A stretch of 64,000 nt of DNA from Combretum micranthum. Lineage: Eukaryota > Streptophyta > Magnoliopsida > Myrtales > Combretaceae. Below, one piece after another: positions 38,644-49,840 of this stretch. The stretch lies in the NCBI GenBank assembly GCA_024138025.1, contig JAMXBD010000207.1, positions 1,054,001 through 1,118,000 on the forward strand, read 5' to 3'. The translations under genes were made by a program, and so were the position numbers. The notes beneath the pieces were generated by a model. It did no database searches. It was not told the DNA's origin and saw nothing but the letters and a program-made list of their open reading frames with translations. How positions within the stretch are numbered: the first letter of the stretch is position 1; each line of letters begins with the position of its first letter.

Positions 38644-38938
38644 GAGGGGTACACGGGGTCAAGTACGCCCGTACAAAGTGCTTGCTGAGGGGTGTACGGG
38701 TTAAGTATGCCCGTACATGTTACTAGCCGAGGGTTGCACGGGTTGAGTGCGCCCGTACAACGTGCTGGCTGAGGGTTGCACGGGTTGAGTGCTCCCGTAC
38801 AACGTGCTGGCTGAGGGTTGCACGGGTTGAGTGCGCCCGTACAACGTGCTGGCTGAGGGTTGCACGGGTTGAGCACGCCCGTACAACGTGCTGGCTGAGG
38901 ATTGCACGGGTTGAGCACGCCCGTACAACGTGCCTGGG
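38644..38938. repeat. 42-bp minisatellite, seven units (element A right LTR)
   Basis: Seven units of the 42-bp repeat seen at 28307. Because 42 is a multiple of three, minus-strand frames show periodic 14-residue translations; these are by-products of the repeat, not genes. Confidence 0.92.
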
Positions 38939-40617
38939 CTCATCGGGAAGCACTGTTCATTGTCTTCCCCAATGAGTCATGTCCATTTCCGACGAATCCC
39001 GACGTTAAAACGTCGAGATTTTGGATCTACAAGACTCCTAAGGACCTAATAAACCTAAGTATCCAAGAATCATAACTTAAAAACAAAATGCTAACCATGA
39101 TTTCGAATCATCCAACTCGGCTAGGGTTTGTGAAAAATACCTTCGTTGTGGCTTCTCGGTGAAATCCGAAGCTCCTAATGGATTTGGTTAGCTTCCTAAG
39201 ATGTTTATAAGTCAGTCTCAATCCATAAAACTAGAAGGAAACTCGCGGAACAAGAATCACTTACCTCAAGTTTGTTTTTGAAAGTTATTCCCAGATTTTT
39301 GTTCAAATTTTAGAACTAGGTTTGTTCGAGCGATTAAAAATCGGTTCTTGGGTTGGTTTCACTCCTAATGAGATGTAAATGAGTTCTGGAAAGTTTGGAG
39401 GAGTTTGAAGTTCGTTTGCTTAGCCATCCGAGTTCGTTCGTATATATATATAATATATATAATGTAGTGTAGTTTCCGATCGCGTTGCTCCCTCAATTCC
39501 GAAATAATTTGCTCTTGTTTATTGTCCATCACATTCCTTGTTTGATTATCATAAATACAAAGGTGATCTGTCATGTTTCTACTGGCTTTGGAGAGGATGG
39601 GGATTGACCTTTAGAGAAATTATTGAAGAAACTTCGGTTCATCAATTTTAAGAAAATCATAGCTATCCAAAATGAGCTAAAGGTGTCTCCTGCAAGTTGC
39701 AACATATATATCTATATATATATTATATTAGTTAGATTTTGTTTAGCTAAGTTTTCGGGTGGTTTAATACACTATTAGGGTATATTTTAACTTATATATG
39801 TAAATATATATATACAAAGGTCTTTAATGAATCCTATGAAGTGTTTAGTTTAACAAAAAGTACAAATTTAAACTTTAATAGTACGTATTTAATTGTTTAA
39901 GAAAAATTTATCCTACGCGTTTAGGTTTTATAAGCTTTTTGGGTCAATTTTCGTTTTAGGCTCCAAGGGCTTTAGAAAACCCTAATTTGGTTATTGGTAT
40001 GATTCAATTCTATATTTGAAGTCTAGATCTCAAGTTATACATCAATGTATGTTTTTATTGGGTATTTATAATCCTAACAGTTTATCTTAAGAACACAATT
40101 TTCCAACTACAACTCTATTGAATCATTTATGTAATAAAGCTACTAATATATAGGCTATACTAGTTATATATTTTAGATTTGGATACTCACTATGAAATCT
40201 TATCAATGTAGTTTATTACTGACTAATATTCTCAAATTTTAGGGTTCCAATGCAAGTATAGGTTCATTACTATACATTGGTTTAATTCCAAAGCTCTATT
40301 GAATACTAAAGTAATCACTTAATACCCATACTTAGGTTTTCTTATAGAATCTGTCTATTTGACAAGGATTCGGGTTTTGGATGTGAAATTTCCCTTGATC
40401 ACAACCTGAATTATTAACTCGGAATACGAAATCTTGTTTTTGGAAACAATTGGGGTCAAAGGAGTCCTTTTATAAAGTCTATGAGTCCTAAACCAATCAA
40501 ATTTAAAGTATCTATCTAAACTAAGGTTTCTAATTAGCTCCTAAGGTTACTGGTCAACTCACAATTTCTAGTCTAGGGTCGTATCATATGATGGAAGTTT
40601 TCGGGGTTTATAGGCTA

Positions 40618-42031
40618 TTTTTTTAGAAATCAAGGAAGGTATTAAAAAACAATCTTCCCACATCATAGTGCCACAATTTCGTAGAGATAAAGGAAAATCA
40701 ACACAAAATGCTAATCTAGAAGATAGTGATGAGGATTGGTATCTTGAAGATAAGGAAAGTAATTTTGATATAGAATCGGAAAGTGATGGGACTAAGGAAG
40801 AAAATATAGAAGCAATGATTCTTCAAGAAGAGTATGAAAGTGAAAACCAGCACACTATTACAAATGAAGCCCAAGTTGCAAATGAAGGCAAGTATTTGTC
40901 TTTATGATTTTAGTTACCCATATATAAAACTTATTAATACACATAGTAGGCTTCGTAAATATTATATCTTAGTTTCTTTTTTTTTTTTTGTTTAATATAT
41001 AGCTACTAATTTGTCTCAGGTTCTTCTAAGAAAAAGACAAGAGGTCCCTCCAAATATAAGCATATCCATGCCTGAGGACTAGAAGAGCGCGAGACTATTA
41101 CTATCAATAACAAAGGACAACCTATTGGTGATAGGAAAATGTGTAATGACTTCAGTCGGTTTCTTAGTTCAATAGCTTGTAACTCAAAGTTTATTCCGCT
41201 CACAATTGAAAATTGGACCAAATTTCCACAAAAAGAAAAAGAAAAGTTGTGGAAATATGTAAATGTAGGTTTAGTTGAATACTCTCTTTTGTGTGTATAA
41301 ATTGATTATAAAGACACTTGGTAACTCATTTTAGTTGTTTGCAGGACAAGTATATCAGTCCAAATGGTGCTAAGAAATGGGTATTTAATACCATTGTTGC
41401 TTCATGGAGAGTATATAAATCAAGATTGAAAAAAAGGTAGTTGACTAAGTACAAAAGCTTTGTAGAAAGAGTACAAAATCGACCACCTAATATCCCTTTA
41501 GACCATTTCATAACATTACTTTAATATTGGGAGAAGGAAGAAGTCAAGGTAAAAACTTGTTTTGTATATTCAAATATGATAGCCTAGTTTAGCATATATT
41601 CATCATTTTCAAAATTGTAGGATATTAGTAGGAAAAGCAAGGAGAATAGTCAAAAGCTAAAAAATGCTCATAGAGTTGGTCCGAAAAGCTTTGCAAGGGT
41701 TAGAGAAGAATTGGTGAGTTTTTTTTTTTTTTATTTATATACAAGAATATACATTATGTTTCACGATATGGTGATTGCATTCTTAAATAAATAATGGTTA
41801 TATTAAACAATATAATTAATTAAGTTATACATCTCAGAATACTGACTTCGTGTAATATACTTTGCTTTTATATATAAATATAGTATAAGATTTATAAGGT
41901 TTTTTTTTTTTTTTCATTTTTAGATGGCCAATAAGGGGAATAAAGAAGAACCATCGAGCATTGAGATGCTCCTTGAGACTCGAAGACCAAGAGGAAAAGT
42001 AGCACTTGATAAAGATATTGTGCAAAAGATT
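40618..42031 (+). pseudogene. TNPA-like CACTA gene (Transposase_24), main part
   Basis: TNPA-type proteins bind CACTA subterminal repeats. Predicted exons: about 40660-40890 (acidic, DSDEDWYLEDKE); 41020-41264 (KKKTRGPSKYKHIHA, then FIPLTIENWTKFPQKEKEKL); 41345-41548 (DKYISPNGAKKWVFNTIVAS, RVQNRPPNIP); 41621-41713 (NAHRVGPKSFARVREEL); 41924-42031 (EPSSIEMLLETRRPRGKVAL). Introns have GT-AG ends and the block order matches Transposase_24 proteins. Breaks: TGA near 41073, TAG near 41438 and TAA near 41521. Element A is inserted upstream and element B (42276) in the intron after the last exon seen. Confidence 0.85.
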
Positions 42032-44088
42032 GTAAGTAAAATCTCAAAATGAATTTAGAATTTAACATTGAAATGGTGCTTCATGTTAATAAGAGAAAAA
42101 TATCTTGTTATGATAATCGAATGCCCATGAAACATAGATATAATTATCAGTATAGAAAATATAAGTAATTATGTTTTTTTTTTCTTTTTTGTATGTGTCT
42201 AATCTTATAACAGTTATATGTATTTCTCTTCCTTAAATAGCTAATCGCATTTTCCCCCTATTCATTGGTTTCAAATGTAAACCCCGAAAATTTTCACAAT
42301 AGTATATGGTAGTATAATAGAAAACGTAAAGTAGATAGTGAATTTAGAATATGATAAAAATCCTAAAATAAACCTATGAGTTGTAATAAACTCATTCCTA
42401 GTTTGAAAAATCCAAATAAAAATTTTCTTGACCTTAATAGATACAAAAAACGAGATTTCGTATCTTAAAATGATAATTCAAGATATAACTAGAAATAGCT
42501 TTAAAATTTCAAAACCGATAAGATACAGTTTATTAATAGAGCTTATCGGTATAAAACAATAATTTGAAAAGGAAATAGTAAGATTATAAATACAAATAGA
42601 CACTAATACTGAATAATAATTATCAATTCGGATCAAAAAAGAAAATCTCAAAACCGCTGTTATAATTGTTAGGAAATTCTAAATTTATTAGGACTTGATT
42701 CCTAACTTAATTCGTCGAACTTAAAAATTTAATCACGTAAGTTAAAAATACTAAAAAAAATTATTCGTGTGAAGTTTTAACTAAAGATTTGAAAATACAA
42801 ATAATTTAAAGTTTTGTAGTAACTTAGGTAATTTTATCTCGATAAAACGTAAATATAACGAGTATAGATATACGCGAATAATTTATTTTTAGTAAAAATA
42901 TTTTGGTTAATAACTATTAAATATATATTTATATATAAAAAAATCAGACATTTCAACCGCTGCACTACTTGAGGAATTGAACGTGGAATGGCAGAGGAGA
43001 AGTTTCTCGTACGCGCAGTAGGGATGACTGAGCAAGCTAATTCCACGCACAGCAGCAGCCACACGACCATTGAGCTGTACTCCATGCGCAAGCAGCTGAC
43101 TTCATCTCACGCATAGTAGCAGGCCAGCACCCTTGAGCAAGTAGCATTCTCTACGCACACACAAGACAATGCTCGAAAGAAAAACAAAGCACTTGGGAAA
43201 CAGAGCAGCGGCAGCAGCAGGAGTCTCGGTTGCAACCAGCTGATCTTTATTCAACTTTGTTCCGATTTTTACATCAAAATTCAACCCGAAATGGACACCC
43301 CAACCAATCCAAAAGCTACACCTACAACCCATATTTAATTTGCAAGAATTATAGACCAAATGGAAGAGGAAAACAGCTCCAAATTAAGATGGAAATTCGT
43401 GATGCAGCAGAAAAGGACTCCCCTGCTGCAGAGTTTTGAATTTTCTTGCCCAACTTTGATCCGAATTTGAGCCTTAAACTTCAAACGAAATTGACCCACA
43501 ATCCAACCACAACACTCCACATGTAATCAACAATAAATTAGGAGAATTTCAGCTTAGATAAACAACCACAACCACTCCAAATATCTTTGCAAAAATCGGA
43601 TCTTAACAACTGCAACAGAGGAAAAATTCAACAAACACAGCAACATACATACCTAAATTGAGCTCCAATTTTTGCAATATTCGTAGGCTTCAATGAGCTG
43701 ATATTTTTGAATAATTAAACACCAATAGAGAGCCTTTAAATGGACACTTCACACACCAATAATTAATTAAAAAAATCGGATCCAAAATCTGTCCAAAAAT
43801 CAAGAAGAAATGTTTCAGAAATTTCAAATTTTCAAACTTCAAACATCAATAGATTTTGACCCACTTTTTACACAAGTTAAGCTTTTAATTTTACACACAT
43901 AAATGGCATTAATTAGCTACCAAGCAAACACAATTAAAGCCCTCAAAGATAGCCACAAATCTGTCAAAACAAAGTCCAACTTTGCAGACCAAATATACCA
44001 AAATCGTATGGAAATTCCAGTTGCAATTGTGAGCCTTTTTTAAGCCCCAAACCCTTTCCTTAGCGTCTAAAACCTAGCCTAGTCTTAG

Positions 44089-44099
44089 TATATATATAT
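44089..44099 (+). promoter_or_regulatory. TATA box of the element B 5' LTR
   Basis: TATATATAT follows CCTAGTCTTAG, with CT-rich leader sequence and a consensus splice donor about 300 bp downstream. The 3' LTR has a one-base variant at 59909-59918. It implies U3 of about 1.8 kb and R-U5 of about 2.3 kb. Confidence 0.55.
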
Positions 44100-44475
44100 G
44101 AGCTTAACTTAGTTACAAATTGAGCTCATAAATCCCACAAAAGCACCCCAAAAACACAGCTACAAAAATAAGTGCGTCCAGCCTCTTCCTTTCTCCTTTC
44201 CATTGCAACCTTCCACTTAGAAAGCTTAGAAATCCTTGTAAGATCAACCATAAACCCTTAGCTTACTTCTCATATCCTGTCTACACACTAAGCACATCAA
44301 GAACATCAATTCCCCTTTCCAACAACATCCAAAACCAAATCAAAAGTCTTAGTTATCCTAAGGTTCAAGAGGAGAAAACTAGCTTGACAAGGTAAGAATA
44401 TTGGATTGCATTAGTAAGCTCCCATTATAGTTAATGTTGTTTAGTTAGAAACTCATCATCTAACCTTTGATATAG

Positions 44476-44530
44476 GTATAATTCTTGCTTTAAAAGGAGG
44501 TTGAACATCCTTCTTTCATTCCAATCCAAG
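44476..44530 (+). other. Conserved 55-bp LTR exon (element B 5' LTR)
   Basis: Between acceptor TTTGATATAG and donor GTAAGTTC. Same length as the element A exon at 28720-28774, with AGGAG at the same internal offset. The 3' LTR copy is near 60296-60350. Confidence 0.45.
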
Positions 44531-45183
44531 GTAAGTTCTAAACTACAATCTATCCTTGTTAAATTTGTGAATAGACTTTAGGATGGATTATTGAGCATTG
44601 TAAGAAAGTTTTGTAGTTAAAAGAAGTTGTTAATCCATTGATGAATTCAAGTGGATAGATGGTTGATGTGTTAGAAATGTTTAGATATTGTTGGAAAAGA
44701 AATACAACAACTTAGAAGTATTATAATTATGGTAATAGTAAATTCGGATCTAGGAATAAAGTGTACAAAACAAGACTCAAATTTAATCTAATCTAGTCTA
44801 AATTCATGTCTAATGCTTCAAAGACCTTATATGAACATAAAACTTGATAAAACAAGCTTTACAAGCATGATTAGAAGTCCTACATTACAAGAAAAAAGTT
44901 ATGAACAAATTCATAGAAATTATACATACCGAGACTTCTACATGTTATGATGAAACTTAAGATATAAATGAAGGTTTAGATGGGATCCTCTAAAATAATC
45001 CTCAATCAAAAGAAACTTAAAAGAATTAAACAATAAAACTTTCTTTTCCATGAGAATCAATACTTTAAGAAATCGCTATAAACCATAGGAATGATATCAA
45101 ATACCGACATAGGACACTTAGACACTCATAGGAATTTAATTTCCTATTAATAAATATTATCGATAAATATTTCATCTTAATAG

Positions 45184-45243
45184 GTAATTTCGATACTGTC
45201 GAGGATTTTCCGATCAACTACTACGACTTATCAGTATGAGCAA
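45184..45243 (+). other. Conserved 60-bp LTR exon (element B 5' LTR)
   Basis: Acceptor CTTAATAG, 60 bp, donor GTGAGTAAC. The frame gives NFDTVEDFPINYYDLSV then stop. It aligns without gaps to the family I exon, with identities concentrated at GAGGA and ACTACTACGA and at the donor. Confidence 0.55.
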
Positions 45244-46433
45244 GTGAGTAACTTAGACTTGTTACATTGTTTGTGATTGTAGTTTAGTTGCACTAAAATA
45301 CAAAGATAATAATAATGAACTCTTGTGTATATGGGATTATGGGATTTGCTTGTTGTTTGGAATTACATGTTTGAAAAATACTACTAACCAAAAGTGATAA
45401 TGAATAGCTTGTGAAATTACTGTATGTGAAGCATGTTGAGTGTCTGAATAAAGTTTGAACACTTATAACCTGACTAAAAATTATCGAAATAATAAGTGAA
45501 ATGATACATGCATAGCATGATTTGCACATACTGCATTATGCTTGTATGAAAGCCTACCACGTGTTAGAATTTCGGTTCTCTGGTAATACTTGGCTTTTCT
45601 AGGCAAGAGGCTAGTAGTTCTGCTCAAGTTTACCTTTATTCCATCGGTTCTATGGGAACTAACTGGTAATGAAGGACGCCGCCCATGGTATCGCTGTGAA
45701 ATGTCTAACACTTAATGGAGTTTCTAAGGCTTAAAACAGGAAATGAGTGTTTAAAACATCATTAACATAAAGAGATAATAATTGTGAGGATTGTGGATTT
45801 CCTATGTACTAAGTTTCTCTTGGGTAGGTGATTCAGAGATCGATTCCTTTAACCCCGATGAGAGGGCGTAAATCTCCATCCTGTTTAGATTCTGGTTTAT
45901 CCAAGCTTGTAATTGTTCATGTGTTTGATTGATGCATTACATATGATTGACAATAACTTGCTTGTTGTGATAAGTCTGGTTATTCACTGAACCCGTAGTT
46001 ATGCTCACACTCCTACAGTCCTTACAGGATGACACTTAAGCCTTGGTTGGTGGCTTTTAGGAGCTTAGAGCCAGTATGTTTCTAAAGCTGGAAGAGTTTT
46101 GGGAAGCAGGGAAAAATAGTTTCATTATTTATATGTATTAATTGGTGTTAGTGCATCAATTTTATTATCTGAGAACTTAGAAAGTTTTATGGTTTGTAAT
46201 AGTTATTATTTATACAGTAGAACTTAATTATGGTATTGTGATTTTATTTACTTTCATTATTTCTTATCACGTAACTAAAAAGATCCTGTTTTGTTAAACT
46301 CATGTCATTTTCCACAGTAGTTCTACTATTGATATGTGTATTTGATATCGTCTGGGTTATCAGGCTGTATCATAATATATATATATATATATATATATAT
46401 ACTAGGGTACTATTGGGGAGTGATAGATTTAGT

Positions 46434-46445
46434 TGGTATCAGAGC
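46434..46445 (+). promoter_or_regulatory. Primer binding site of element B
   Basis: TGGTATCAGAGC, complementary to initiator methionine tRNA, 8 nt after the LTR end. Confidence 0.93.
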
Positions 46446-46660
46446 TGTGGTTGCAAGTATAAGAAAAAGATGAAATTAAACAAAATCATAATTAGTATAC
46501 ATAGTAGTAGTGATAGAATCTATTTAAGATTAATAGGGGTAGATTTGTGTAGAATCAAGAACTTAAAATAAAATCTGTATGATTATTATTAGTCATGCAA
46601 ATTTTATTTATGGTGCAGGTTAATCCGACAACCTGTTATGTTAAGTGGTTGGTTTTTAGT

Positions 46661-47617
46661 ATGCAACCTTCAGAAACTTTAACTGGTTACAGGTGAAGGT
46701 TGAGGGTCTTGGTGGAAGACCTAGCATTGGTAAGCAATCCTAAAATATTGGATCAGATTTTGAGTAAATGGAGACATGGACTGAGGCCACTCTTTAGAGA
46801 TTGGTTGTTCTTGATGGAGAAATCACACCCGAATCCAGGTTCTGCTATTGAATTAATGTTTAGGTTTGAAAGATTTGTCGGTAGGAATGGTGGAGCTGTA
46901 GAAATAGATAATGTAGCATTTGTGGTATAAGTGAATTCCAGGAGGCCGACTCTCCCAGATTTCAAGATATGGGAGTATATTGGCAAAGGTTGGATATATG
47001 CTCATGATTTTAAGGAGGATCACATTGGTGTACGTAGTACTGATCCATGCACTGATGAGTGGATAATGTATCATCTAAATAATTGCAAGCTTCCTAAGGA
47101 CATATTACAGAGTCGACCTGCCATTATACCGACAGTTGAGCCCGATGCCCAAAGTCCTTGTGGTTTTTGTGACACTTTTTCTCATAAGATTACTCAGGAT
47201 ATTGTATTACCAGTTAGAGGACGTGGAAGGGGATAAACCAAAAGAGGAGTAGCTAGTATTGATTTGGAAGAAAATACTGACAAGATAAAGAAGACTAGGA
47301 CAGGGAGTAATGTATCAGTTCCACAAGAATTAGAATTCTTGGATTTCGCACATAGTACTTTTGGCAAATATAGTACATGGAAGGGAACGCCATATGGAGG
47401 ATGGATATGTGGTGAGGATACAGTGTTTGTACATGAGGGTAAACAAGCTCCAAAGATACATGGAGTACAGCTTGATGGGTCTAAGCTTAGTTTAGCTCCA
47501 CCTGAACAGCATGTTGAGATCCACAAGTTGAGCAGCAGCGACTCCAGTGATCAGGATGAGTACCCACAGTTGGATGCCAGAGATAAGGGCAAGAGACCAC
47601 TTTACCTCAGCCCTTAG
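46661..47617 (+). pseudogene. Pre-gag accessory ORF of element B, unknown function
   Basis: One frame from an ATG at 46661 to TAG at 47615, 318 codons, with three in-frame stops (46694, 46928, 47234). Starts MQPSETLTGYR, then RLRVLVEDLAL. Blocks shared with element A: EIDNVAF, LPDFKIW, GWIYAHD, DEWI, RPAIIP, YGGW, SLAPP, and a Ser/Asp-rich tail with DEYPQL and KGKRPLYLSP. A GRGRG-type basic patch precedes the second half. I recognise no domain. It begins about 215 bp after the PBS and ends 472 bp before gag, so it would be the first ORF on the genomic RNA. Confidence 0.75.
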
Positions 47618-48089
47618 AGAGTTTAGTTGAAAGAATGTTATTTTACGCGTTGTAATTGGACTACATATGTATGACTTATGGTGATGCTCTTTTGATGACC
47701 TAGTAGATAGATAGTTAGTGCAAATTTTGATGTTGTATATAAAACACTAACTTTAGGAACTCTGTTATGATGTGATGTACTTAGTATTAGTGATGATAGA
47801 TTGGTGCAATTTTTGATGTTGTACACATGCCACTAATATGGAATACAAGTATGTTTTGGTGTACATATATATATGTTATCATGTGTGTATGTAAATGTAA
47901 GTGAAGTAGTAAATAAAGTATGCTCATGTTAGGAAAGTATCATGTGTATTTTAAATTATGAAAGATTTACACATGCATGAGATACTCCATGAAAAATGCA
48001 GTAAGGAGCATAAATAACTTGAAAAAGAAATGGTTACAATAAATAAGACTTACCTTATTTGATATGTAATTTATGGTAGAACGCCGAGA
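47618..48089 (+). other. Spacer between pre-gag ORF and gag in element B
   Basis: AT-rich, no coding. It contains two related 38-nt hairpins: 47714-47751 (arms GTTAGTGC and ACACTAAC) and 47800-47837 (arms ATTGGTGC and CCACTAAT), with loops sharing TTTTGATGTTGTA. Element A has one such hairpin in the same interval. A packaging or translation signal is a reasonable guess, not shown. Confidence 0.55.
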
Positions 48090-49507
48090 ATGAGAGGTGG
48101 AGGGGGAAGAACTGCAAGAGTACCAATGAATTCGCCTAATGATGAACCGGCACTACAACCTAATCGCTTGGAGACTATTTTACAAGCAATTCATCAACAG
48201 AACACCTTGATTTTACAAGCTTTGCAAGCTAGACAAATACCACCTGTAGCACCACCTCCTGAGGCACCACCTATGCCTCAAGTTTTTGCTAGGAGAAATG
48301 AGGAACGTGTTGTATCGGTTCAACCACCCATGGAAGAACCAAGAAATCAAGAACAACGTGTTGAATCTGTAGCTGAAGTGCAAGGACCACCCCGACATGA
48401 TCATGAATTGCCACCTCCGCCACCTTGGAGACCACAAAGGAATTTGTTACCTGAGTTTATAAAGTGTAACAGGTACTTTGAGGGAATGCCGGGAAAACCA
48501 GAAGAAGTAGAAGATTGGTTGTCTCAGATTGAGCGATCATTTGACGTGTTTCAGATACCTGAAGCTCTTAAGGTACCATACGGAACCTACTTGCTGCGAT
48601 TAAGGGCATGAATATGGTGGGATTCAAAGCAAAGAGGATTACCACACCCCATAACGTGGGAAGTTTTTAAACGAGAATTTCTGAAAGAATATTTCCCAAG
48701 CAGCTTGAAAGTAAAGTATAGTACTGATTTAATGAATTTGACTCAAGGGAGTAAAACGGTTGATGAATATGAATATGAATTCAATCGACTACTGCAATTT
48801 GCCCCAGACGCATACAAAGACAGTGATGAATTAAAAAGGAAAACTTTTGTGGCTAGATTAGAGCCCCACTTTCAGAGGAGGCTTGCTGAATTTGAGATTA
48901 TTGATTTTACTGCTATGGTAGAGAAGGCGCGAGTGATAGAACGCGCTAGAAAATATGAAGTAGAAAGTTATAAGAAACAGGGGCAAACTTTTGGAAAAGA
49001 ATTCATGATAATGTGGGAACGAGTACTGCTCCTAAGAAAGGGAGATTCTTTAAGTCAATTGGAAATGCCAAAAGTGGAAATACTGGGAGAAGTAATGTTA
49101 CCTGTTGGAAATGCAAGGGCGCTCATTATCCAAGAGACTGCCCACATCTGCAACACAAATGCTTTTATTGTGGTGAAAGTGGACATAATATTGCCAAATG
49201 TCCAAAAATGGCAAGTGCGACCTGCTTTATCTGTAAGAAGGTAGGTTGTATATCAACTTACTATCCTCAAAGGAGTACTGGAGCGGCAGGATCATCACAA
49301 TCTAAAGGAGTTGTTCGAGCGAGGGATCAGAAAGAAGGCAATGCCAGTACTAACAAAAATAATGGAACAGCTAGAATCTATGCTATGCACGGAACTCCAG
49401 CTAATGAGGAGGAGATAGAGGAGGATGATGTTGAAAACATTTGGGAAGAAGTTGATTTGGATGATACCGGACTCATTGCAGGTATGTTATTATGTTTAAA
49501 GCAATAG
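48090..49507 (+). pseudogene. Element B gag
   Basis: The start at 48090 gives MRGGGGRTARVP, parallel to the basic start of element A gag. A Pro/Glu-rich linker leads to the Retrotrans_gag domain (RYFEGMPGKPEEVEDWL, YGTYLLRLRA). TGA at 48609-48611 stands where element A has CGA or a similar Arg codon; the frame continues at 48705-49010. A one-base frameshift near 49005-49015 moves to the frame with the zinc knuckles: CWKCKGAHYPRDC and CFYCGESGHNIAKC are complete, but the third (CFICKKVGCISTYY) has lost its His and last Cys. It ends with an acidic segment and a stop at 49505. Confidence 0.92.
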
Positions 49508-49589
49508 TATGAGACACGAACACTTTAGATGCACAATTAATGCTTTTATAAGTCATAAATAACATGTAATGTATAATTGATAAATAGGC

Positions 49590-49840
49590 ACAATACAAGT
49601 GAAAGACTATTAAGTGTACGCTCTATTTGACATCGGCACGACACATTCATTTATAGACACTGTATTAGCCAGACAACTAGGTCTAACAAGTGAAGCTATG
49701 AATAAAGGGTTAGGGATCAGTACGCTCGCTGGAGACATGGTTATGACTCAGGAGATAGTGAAAGAATGCCCAATATAGATTGGGAATCAAGGATCAATTG
49801 TTGATCTAATTGTAGTAGATCTGCACAAATATGAAGTTAT
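49590..49840 (+). pseudogene. Element B protease (decayed)
   Basis: Frame at 49620 reads ALFDIGTTHSFIDTVLARQL. The active-site triad is Asp-Ile-Gly in place of the normal Asp-Thr/Ser-Gly. An in-frame TAG near 49776 and a shift near 49840 separate it from RT. In element A the same site is still DTGATHSF. Confidence 0.8.

Larger units (their letters stand above)
26118..40612 (-). mobile_element. Element A: full-length Ty3/gypsy chromovirus (Tekay/Del-like, family I)
   Basis: 14,495 bp with target duplication GGCTA at 26113-26117 and 40613-40617. Order on the minus strand: 5' LTR 36472-40612, PBS near 36452-36462, pre-gag ORF, hairpin, gag, protease, RT, RNase H, integrase, chromodomain, polypurine tract 30194-30209, 3' LTR 26118-30193. 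The tRNA-Met PBS, long LTRs and C-terminal chromodomain fit the Tekay/Del group of plant chromoviruses. Coding is broken throughout by stops and frameshifts, so it could only move with proteins supplied by another copy. Confidence 0.95.
36472..40612 (-). repeat. Element A 5' LTR (right in the window)
   Basis: 4,141 bp, homologous to 26118-30193 end to end. Its first base pair pattern ends TATA rather than TACA at 40612, a single change. It has seven minisatellite units against five. Between about 36940 and 38230 it differs from the left LTR mainly by one-base losses in homopolymers, but is nearly identical beyond 38280. Confidence 0.93.
42276..46425 (+). repeat. Element B 5' LTR
   Basis: 4,150 bp from TGTAAACCCCGAAAA to GGGGAGTGATA (the 3' LTR keeps GGGGCGTGACA). 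Sense-order parts: TATA 44089-44099, pyrimidine-rich leader with CTTCCTTTCTCCTTTCC near 44184, donor at 44392 (GTAAGAAT), 55-bp exon 44476-44530 with donor GTAAGTTC, 60-bp exon 45184-45243, the GAGGGCGTAAATC block near 45862, and a TA tract before the end. Confidence 0.94.

Noticed and set aside
38616..38953. Minus-strand frames with a 14-residue periodic translation
   Set aside because: They are the translation of the 42-bp minisatellite inside an LTR; unit number varies between the LTRs and the copies have no shared start.
26118..40612. Assignment of element A to Ogre/Tat because of the extra pre-gag ORF
   Set aside because: The C-terminal chromodomain and the gag and integrase motifs fit chromoviruses of the Tekay/Del type, and there is no second (archaeal-type) RNase H.
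43102..43439. Frames in both directions in U3 of the element B 5' LTR
   Set aside because: Not kept open in the 3' LTR counterpart, low complexity, no homologue recognised.
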